Shown here one piece after another: positions 17,188 through 21,243 of a DNA stretch of 21,243 nucleotides. How positions within the stretch are numbered: position 1 is the first letter of the stretch; each line of letters opens with the position of its first letter. Where the stretch lies: the NCBI GenBank assembly GCA_009663005.1, contig VIGQ01001932.1, positions 22,501-43,743 of the forward strand, given 5' to 3'. Made by a program: the position numbers and the translations under genes. The notes beneath the pieces are model-generated. The model saw nothing but the letters and a program-made list of their open reading frames with translations. It searched no databases and was not told where the DNA came from. The stretch comes from Actinidia chinensis. Taxonomy: Eukaryota > Streptophyta > Magnoliopsida > Ericales > Actinidiaceae.

Positions 17188-17222
17188 AAAACCCAAACAG
17201 GATTCATCGCTCGCCCGCATCC
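17188..17222 (-). other. Displaced long-spacer piece inside a rearranged unit
   Basis: The plus strand reads aacccaaac, then gattcatcgctcgcccgcat, which is the GC-rich part of the long spacer. The next jump, into the 5S-like copy, goes through catcc, shared by cccgcatccgtgaag and cacccatcctggc. Confidence 0.75.
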
Positions 17223-17270
17223 TGGCACTGCACCCAACGGGGCCGGGATCAACCGCCTTCCCTAGCATCC
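17221..17270 (-). pseudogene. 5S-like copy, unit 35 (internal deletion)
   Basis: Only about 50 bp. It runs cctggcactgcacccaac and then directly ggggccgggatc, so box C and the box A core are both missing. The distance from the fragment at 17137 to the next gene is about 210 bp rather than 500. Confidence 0.77.
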
Positions 17271-17347
17271 GTAAGGAGTGAAACCAATGCGGAGGGATGC
17301 GGAGATCTTCGAAAAAAAAGAATAGCCATGACGGAAAAGGCAAAAAA

Positions 17348-17468
17348 GGAGGTGCAACACGAGGACTTCCAAGGGGTCACCCATCCTAGTACTAACTCCC
17401 CGCCCTAGCACGCTCAAGCTGCGGAGTTCTGATGGGATTCGGTGCATAGTTCTAGTATGATGCGCACC
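17348..17468 (-). rRNA. 5S rRNA gene, unit 35 (class B)
   Basis: Full length, with cgccctagcacgctcaagc and gattcggtgc. The 5' end is disturbed (gatgcgcaccgcacc). TATA-like box at 17498-17503. Confidence 0.88.
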
Positions 17469-17675
17469 GCACCAAACGGATGCACATTTTTATGCTCTTA
17501 TAGAGCAACATCCCTTAGCCCCCAAAAATGCGCGGCAGGGGATGCGGTCGGGCCGCAACCAAACCGATTCATTCGCCCTTTCCACATCCGATGAGGGTGA
17601 AGTAAAAAAAAAAAAAAATGGGAATGACAAAAGGTATTAAAAGAAGAGGTGTTTTGAAGAAAAATCGGCAAAAAA

Positions 17676-17805
17676 GGGTTTGAGAAAAAAACGAGGGGGC
17701 TCACGGGGGTGTCATGCATCCTGGCACTGCAACCCAACCGGGCGGGCACGCATTAACTCTTGGGTTGGTGTTCACCGGGCCGGATCCACCGCTTCCCTAG
17801 CATCC
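17676..17805 (-). pseudogene. 5S-like copy, unit 36
   Basis: The longest copy (~130 bp) owing to small insertions. Box C is changed (tgtcatgcatcctgg), there is an extra cggg, and box A has an extra base (gcacgcattaactc). Confidence 0.74.
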
Positions 17806-17881
17806 GTAAGGATGTGAAAAATGGGATGCGAGAGATCTTCGAAAAAGAATAGCCATGACGAAGAATCGGCAAAAAAAAAAC

Positions 17882-17997
17882 GGGGTGCAACAGAGGACTT
17901 CCCAAGGGGGTCACCCATCCTAGTATCCTCACGCCCTAGCACGCTAAGCTGCGGAGTTATGATGGATTCGGTGCATAGTGCTCGTATGATCGCACCC
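17882..17997 (-). rRNA. 5S rRNA gene, unit 36 (class B)
   Basis: Full length, with a small deletion between the boxes (tagtatcctcacgccctagc). The TATA-like box at 18022-18028 has an extra A. Confidence 0.89.
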
Positions 17998-18191
17998 GCC
18001 AAACTGAGAACTTTTATGCTCTTAATAGGACATCATCCCTTCGCCCCTCAAATGCACGTCGGGGGGATGCGCGCCGGGGCCAAACCCAACGATTCATCGC
18101 TCGCCGCACAGTGATGAAGCTAAAAAATAAAAATGGGAATGACAAATATTATAGAAGAAGAAGGTTGTTGAAGAAAAAATCGGCCCAAAAA

Positions 18192-18305
18192 GGGTGGAAA
18201 ACGAGGCTTCTCTGTGGGTCACCCATCCCTGGCATGCAACCCGACCGGGCACGCTTAACTCGGGGGTGGTTTCACCGGGCCAGATCCACCCCGCTTCTAG
18301 CATCC
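18192..18305 (-). pseudogene. 5S-like copy, unit 37
   Basis: Boxes C and A are intact apart from an expanded C run (gggtcacccatccctgg; gcacgcttaactcgg). Confidence 0.79.
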
Positions 18306-18385
18306 GAAAGGAGGTGAACAAATGCGGATTTGCGCGATCTTCGAAAAAAAAAAGAATAGCCATGACGAAAAAAATCGGCAAAAAA

Positions 18386-18514
18386 GGGGTGCAACACGAG
18401 GACTTCCCACAGGTCACCCATCCTAGTACTGCTTCCCGCCCAAGATAGGCGGCTAAGATATGCGGGGTAGTTCTGATGGGATTCGGTTGAAGTAGTGCTA
18501 GTATGATATGTACC
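18386..18514 (-). rRNA. 5S rRNA gene, unit 37 (class B, damaged)
   Basis: 129 bp. The 3' third is clean, but the box A region is scrambled (aagataggcggctaagatat) and the 5' end reads tatgatatgtaccc. The upstream region (18515-18562) is replaced by unrelated bases, and the TATA position reads cttaaagag. It is probably non-functional if the sequence is right. Confidence 0.8.
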
Positions 18515-18625
18515 CGCAAATGGGATGCAAGACATTGGGGTATGACATGATCTTAAAGAGACAATCATCCCTTCGCCCCCACAAAATGCGCGGCAGGGGA
18601 TGCAGCCGGGCCGAAACCAAACCGA

Positions 18626-18675
18626 TAAGGATCACTGACGGGTGCAGCAAGACGACACTCCTTCAATTCCCTCTC
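18626..18675. other. Spacer insertion, unit 38
   Basis: About 48 bp (aaggatcactgacgggtgca onward to tcaattccctc) interrupt the GC-rich spacer between accgat and tcatcgccc. No other unit has it. Composition is mixed, unlike the T/G-rich inserts elsewhere. Confidence 0.55.
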
Positions 18676-18766
18676 ATCGCCCTACCGCATCCGTGAAACT
18701 AAAAAAAATAATGGGAATGACAAATATTATAAAAGAAGAACGTTGTGAGAAAAATGGCCAAAAAAA

Positions 18767-18878
18767 GGTGTGGAAAAAGAGGGATTCGTTGGGTCACCCA
18801 TCTTGGCACTGTACCCGACCGGGCACGTTAATCTGGGGTGGTGTTCACCGGGCCGATTCCACATGCGTCCCTAGCATC
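18767..18878 (-). pseudogene. 5S-like copy, unit 38
   Basis: Box C is nearly intact (gggtcacccatctt). The box A core is shortened (gcacgttaatctgg). Confidence 0.76.
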
Positions 18879-18952
18879 GTAAGGATGTTAATAAATGCGG
18901 ATGCGAGATTCTTCGAAAAAGAAATAGCCTGACGAAAATCGGTAAAAAAAAA

Positions 18953-19074
18953 GGGGGCAACACGAGGACTCCCAAGGGGTCACCCATCCTAGTAATGCGA
19001 GCGCCCAAGCACGCTTGACTGCTGCGGGAGTTCTGATGGGCACCGGGTGCATTAGTGCTGGTATGATCGCACCC
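18953..19074 (-). rRNA. 5S rRNA gene, unit 38 (class C)
   Basis: Full length. gcacgcttgactgctgcggg carries a ctg duplication. The promoter is degraded: tttatctttagaaaatc at 19091-19107 lacks a clear TATA-like box. Confidence 0.88.
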
Positions 19075-19269
19075 GCAATTGATGCACATTTTTATCTTTA
19101 GAAAATCATTCCCTTCGCCCCTACAAATGCGCGGGAGGGGAGGGAACGCGCGCGGGGGCCAAAACACAACCGACTAATCACCCACCCGCATCTTGAAGCT
19201 AAAAAACTAAATGAGAATGACAAATATTATTAAAAGAAGAAGGTATGACGAAAAAAATCGGCCAAAAAA

Positions 19270-19391
19270 GGGTGGAAAAGAGGGCATTCCCGTAGTTTAG
19301 GTCACCCCTCTTGGCACTTGTACCCGACCGGGCACGGCTAAACTCCGGATGGTGTTTCACCGGGCCGGATCCACCAGCTTCCTAGGCATCC
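19270..19391 (-). pseudogene. 5S-like copy, unit 39
   Basis: Full length with a tagttta insertion before box C. Box A has inserted bases (cacggctaaactcc). Confidence 0.75.
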
Positions 19392-19462
19392 GTAAGGATG
19401 TGAATAAATGGCGGATGCGAGATCTTCAAAAACGAATATCCGGACGAAAAATCGGTAAAAAA

Positions 19463-19586
19463 GGGGTGCAACACGAGGACTTCCCAGGGTTCACCCATCC
19501 TAGTGACTGCTATCCGCCAAGCAACCGCTTGACTGCGGAGTTCTGAATGGAATCCGGTGCATTAGTTGCTGGTAATGATTGCACCC
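19463..19586 (-). rRNA. 5S rRNA gene, unit 39 (class C)
   Basis: Full length and close to consensus: cgcttgactgcggagttctg, then atccggtgcattag. TATA-like box at 19613-19618. Confidence 0.91.
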
Positions 19587-19784
19587 GCAAACTGATGCAC
19601 ATTTTGATGCTCTTATAGAGACATCATCCCTTCGCCCCCACAAATTGCGCAGCGAGAGGTAAGCGTGCAGTGCCGAACCGCCCACCGAGTTCTCACCCTC
19701 CCCCGCATCCGTGGAGCTAAAACATAAATGGGAATGAACAAATATTATTAAAAGAAGACTTATGAAGAAAAATCGGCCAAAAAA

Positions 19785-19898
19785 GGGTAGAAAACGAGGG
19801 CTATCCCGGTGGGTCACCATCCGGCCACTGCACCCGACCGGGCACCTTAACTCCGGGGTGGTGTTCCCAGGCCGGATCCCCCCCGTTCCCTAGCATCA
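19785..19898 (-). pseudogene. 5S-like copy, unit 40
   Basis: Box C lacks a C (gggtcaccatccgg). Box A lacks two bases upstream (gcaccttaactcc). The 5' end has an inserted aa. Confidence 0.76.
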
Positions 19899-19965
19899 AC
19901 GTAAGATGTGAAAATGCGGATGCGAGCTCTCCAAAAAGAAAGTCATGAGAAAAATTGGCAAAAAA

Positions 19966-20087
19966 TTGGTGCAACAACAGACTTTTCCCAAGGGGTCACC
20001 CATCCTAGTCTACTGCCCCCGCACAACACACTGAGCTGCGGAGTTCTGATGGGATTCGGGGCATTAGTGCTTCGATGATCGGCAACC
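19966..20087 (-). rRNA. 5S rRNA gene, unit 40 (class E)
   Basis: Full length. Class E markers: cgcacaacacactgagctgc and ggggcattag. The TATA-like box at 20114-20119 reads ttataa. Confidence 0.87.
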
Positions 20088-20267
20088 GCAAACTGATGCA
20101 CATTTTATTTCCCTTATAAGACATCATCCCTTCGCCCCCACAATGCCGCCAGGCCTTCTTTCCCAACCGATTCATCGCCCCGCCGCATCTGTTAAGTAGC
20201 TAAAAAATAAATGGGACTGACAAATATTATTAAAAGAAGAAGGTGTGAAGAAAAATCGGCCAAAAAA

Positions 20268-20390
20268 GGGTGAAAAAATGAGGGCTTCCTTCCCGGTTGT
20301 GTCCAGTCATCCGGCAACTGCAACCCATCCGGCAACGCTTAACTCTTGGGTGGTGTTGACCGGGCCGGATCCACCCGCTTCCTAGCATCC
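20268..20390 (-). pseudogene. 5S-like copy, unit 41
   Basis: The box A core is nearly intact (gcaacgcttaactcttggg). Box C is badly changed (tgtgtccagtcatccgg). Confidence 0.74.
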
Positions 20391-20457
20391 TTAGGTGTAA
20401 CAATGCCGGATGCGAGAATCTTCGAAAAAGAATAGTTGTGACAAAAATCTGCAAAAA

Positions 20458-20580
20458 GGGGTGCAAACACTAACTTTCCCAGGGGGCACCCATCCTAGTA
20501 ACTTCTGCCCCGCCCAAGCACGCTAAGCTGCGGAGTTCTTAATGGGATTCGGTGGTCATTAGTGCTCGATGATCGCACCC
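20458..20580 (-). rRNA. 5S rRNA gene, unit 41 (class B)
   Basis: Full length, with gctaagctgcggagttct and gattcggtgg. A short repeat at the 5' end (gcaccccgacccgc) makes the start uncertain by about 6 bp. The TATA-like box at 20612-20617 reads ttatga. Confidence 0.88.
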
Positions 20581-20781
20581 CGACCCGCAAACTGCTGCAC
20601 ATTTTATGCTCTTATGAGACAGATCATCCCTTCGCCCCTACAAATGCTCTCGAGGGAAGCGCGCGGGGGCCGAACCCAACCGATTCATCAATCATCACCC
20701 GTTCCTTATCCGTTTAAGCTAAAAAATAAATGAATGACAATATTATTACAGAAGAAGTTTGAAAAAAAATTAGCCAAAAAA

Positions 20782-20903
20782 GATTGAAAAACGAGGGCTT
20801 CCCGGTGGGTCACCCATCCTGGCACGCACCCGCCCGGGCACGCTTAACTCTCCGAGGGTGGTGTGTTCACACGGGCCCGGATCCACCCGCTTCCCTAGCA
20901 TCC
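20782..20903 (-). pseudogene. 5S-like copy, unit 42
   Basis: Boxes C and A are both intact (gggtcacccatcctgg; gcacgcttaactc), with a small cg-rich insertion after box A. Confidence 0.79.
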
Positions 20904-20973
20904 GTACCGGATGTGACAATGCGGATGCGAGATCTTCGAAAAGAGTAGCCCCGTGACGAAAAATCTGTAAAAA

Positions 20974-21092
20974 GGGGTGCAACACGAGGACTTCCCAAGG
21001 TCACCCTCCTAGTACTGGCTATCCCGCCCGAGCACTCTTTGACTGCGGAGTTCTGATGGGACCCGGTGCTTAGTGCCGGTATGATCGCACCC
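20974..21092 (-). rRNA. 5S rRNA gene, unit 42 (class C)
   Basis: Full length: ggggtgcaacacgaggactt at the 3' end, tttgactgcggagttctgat in the box A region, and acccggtgc. TATA-like box at 21118-21123. Confidence 0.91.
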
Positions 21093-21243
21093 CGCGAACT
21101 GTTGCCATTTTATGCTCTATAAGAGACTCATCCCTTCGCCCCTACAAATGGCGCGCGAGGGAAGCGCGCGGGCCGAACCCAACCGTTCATCACCCGCCCC
21201 CCGCATCTGTGAAGTAAAAAATAAATGGGAATGAACAAATATT
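21093..21243 (-). other. Partial long spacer at the right window edge
   Basis: Standard long spacer: promoter, ccctacaaatgg, the GC-rich part (gcgcgcgggccgaacccaac), cccgcatctgtgaag, and the A-rich part up to gaacaaatatt. The next 5S-like copy would start about 40 bp beyond the window. Confidence 0.8.

Larger units (their letters stand above)
1..21243 (-). repeat. Tandem 5S rDNA array, ~500-bp dimeric repeat unit
   Basis: About 42 head-to-tail units fill the window; gene-to-gene spacing is mostly 480-520 bp. Each unit holds one 5S rRNA gene and one diverged 5S-like copy, both on the minus strand, separated by a short (~65 nt) and a long (~200 nt) spacer. 5S rRNA is the small RNA of the large ribosomal subunit, made by RNA polymerase III from internal boxes A, IE and C. 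Reading the plus strand, five gene classes are used below. A: gcttgactgcggagttttga. B: gctaagctgcgg with gattcggtgc. C: gcttgactgcgg with ttctgatggg. D: gattcgatgc with gtgaacgtatg. E: aaacacactgagctgcgg with ggggcatt. Indels are frequent throughout, so boundaries are good to a few bases. The window starts and ends inside the long spacer. Confidence 0.96.

Noticed and set aside
115..20903. Cassandra-type retroelement (LTR carrying a 5S-derived sequence) as the source of the 5S-like copy
   Set aside because: I see no primer-binding site, polypurine tract or TG...CA ends around the element, and its 3' flank matches that of the neighbouring gene. A search with Cassandra LTRs would settle it.
137..20985. 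Many open reading frames of 60-219 codons on both strands
   Set aside because: They recur with the ~500-bp period, overlap 5S genes and spacers, shift frame with each indel and resemble one another (for example peptides like HILTDAREAG from the short spacer and 5S-like copy). They are chance frames in a non-coding repeat.
298..21092. tRNA genes, because internal A and B boxes could be imagined in the repeats
   Set aside because: Box spacing, box C sequence and both ends fit 5S rRNA; no cloverleaf or tRNA B box (GGTTCGAATCC-like) is present.
1..21243. CRISPR array or other defence-type repeat
   Set aside because: The repeats are ~500 bp, contiguous, and contain recognisable eukaryotic 5S rRNA; there are no short repeats with unique spacers and no cas-like genes.

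Overview
The whole window is one head-to-tail tandem array of plant nuclear 5S ribosomal DNA, with every copy transcribed from the minus strand. I find no protein-coding gene, tRNA, CRISPR array or transposon. The 5S genes match the land-plant form: read on the minus strand they begin GGGTGCGATCATACCAGCAC, carry box C GGATGGGTGACC and end CCTCGTGTTGCACCCC. The GCACCCC 3' end is more typical of eudicots than of cereals, so I favour a eudicot, but the species cannot be named from this.

The repeat unit is about 500 bp. In transcription order it holds: (1) a plant-type Pol III upstream promoter (TATA-like box near -28, GC at -12, C at -1); (2) the ~120-nt 5S gene; (3) a T-run terminator and a ~65-nt spacer; (4) a second, diverged 5S-like copy of ~115 nt in the same orientation, which keeps box C and the box A core and has its own T-run; (5) a ~200-nt spacer leading to the next promoter. 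The unit is therefore a dimer of one 5S gene and one 5S relic. I count 41 near full-length 5S genes, five short 5S fragments, and 42 copies of the 5S-like element, three of them truncated.

The gene copies fall into at least five interspersed sequence classes (called A-E here). Class A tends to carry its own TATA variant. Several units are rearranged by microhomology jumps between the 5S gene, the 5S-like copy and the spacer. Two of these rearrangements each occur twice (units 14 and 16; units 24 and 27), which points to spread of altered units by unequal exchange. A third, unique rearrangement shrinks one unit to about 210 bp (17137-17347). A 205-bp G-rich, then T/G-rich, then C/T-rich stretch replaces normal spacer at 13638-13842.

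Single-base insertions and deletions are frequent and hit the 5S gene and the spacer alike. That pattern fits an uncorrected single-molecule long read, or an assembly of such reads, better than real decay. Exact boundaries and single-base differences should be read with that in mind. Differences shared by many units (class markers, recurrent junctions) are likely real. Apart from the partial spacer at each end of the window, every stretch is accounted for by the unit described above.
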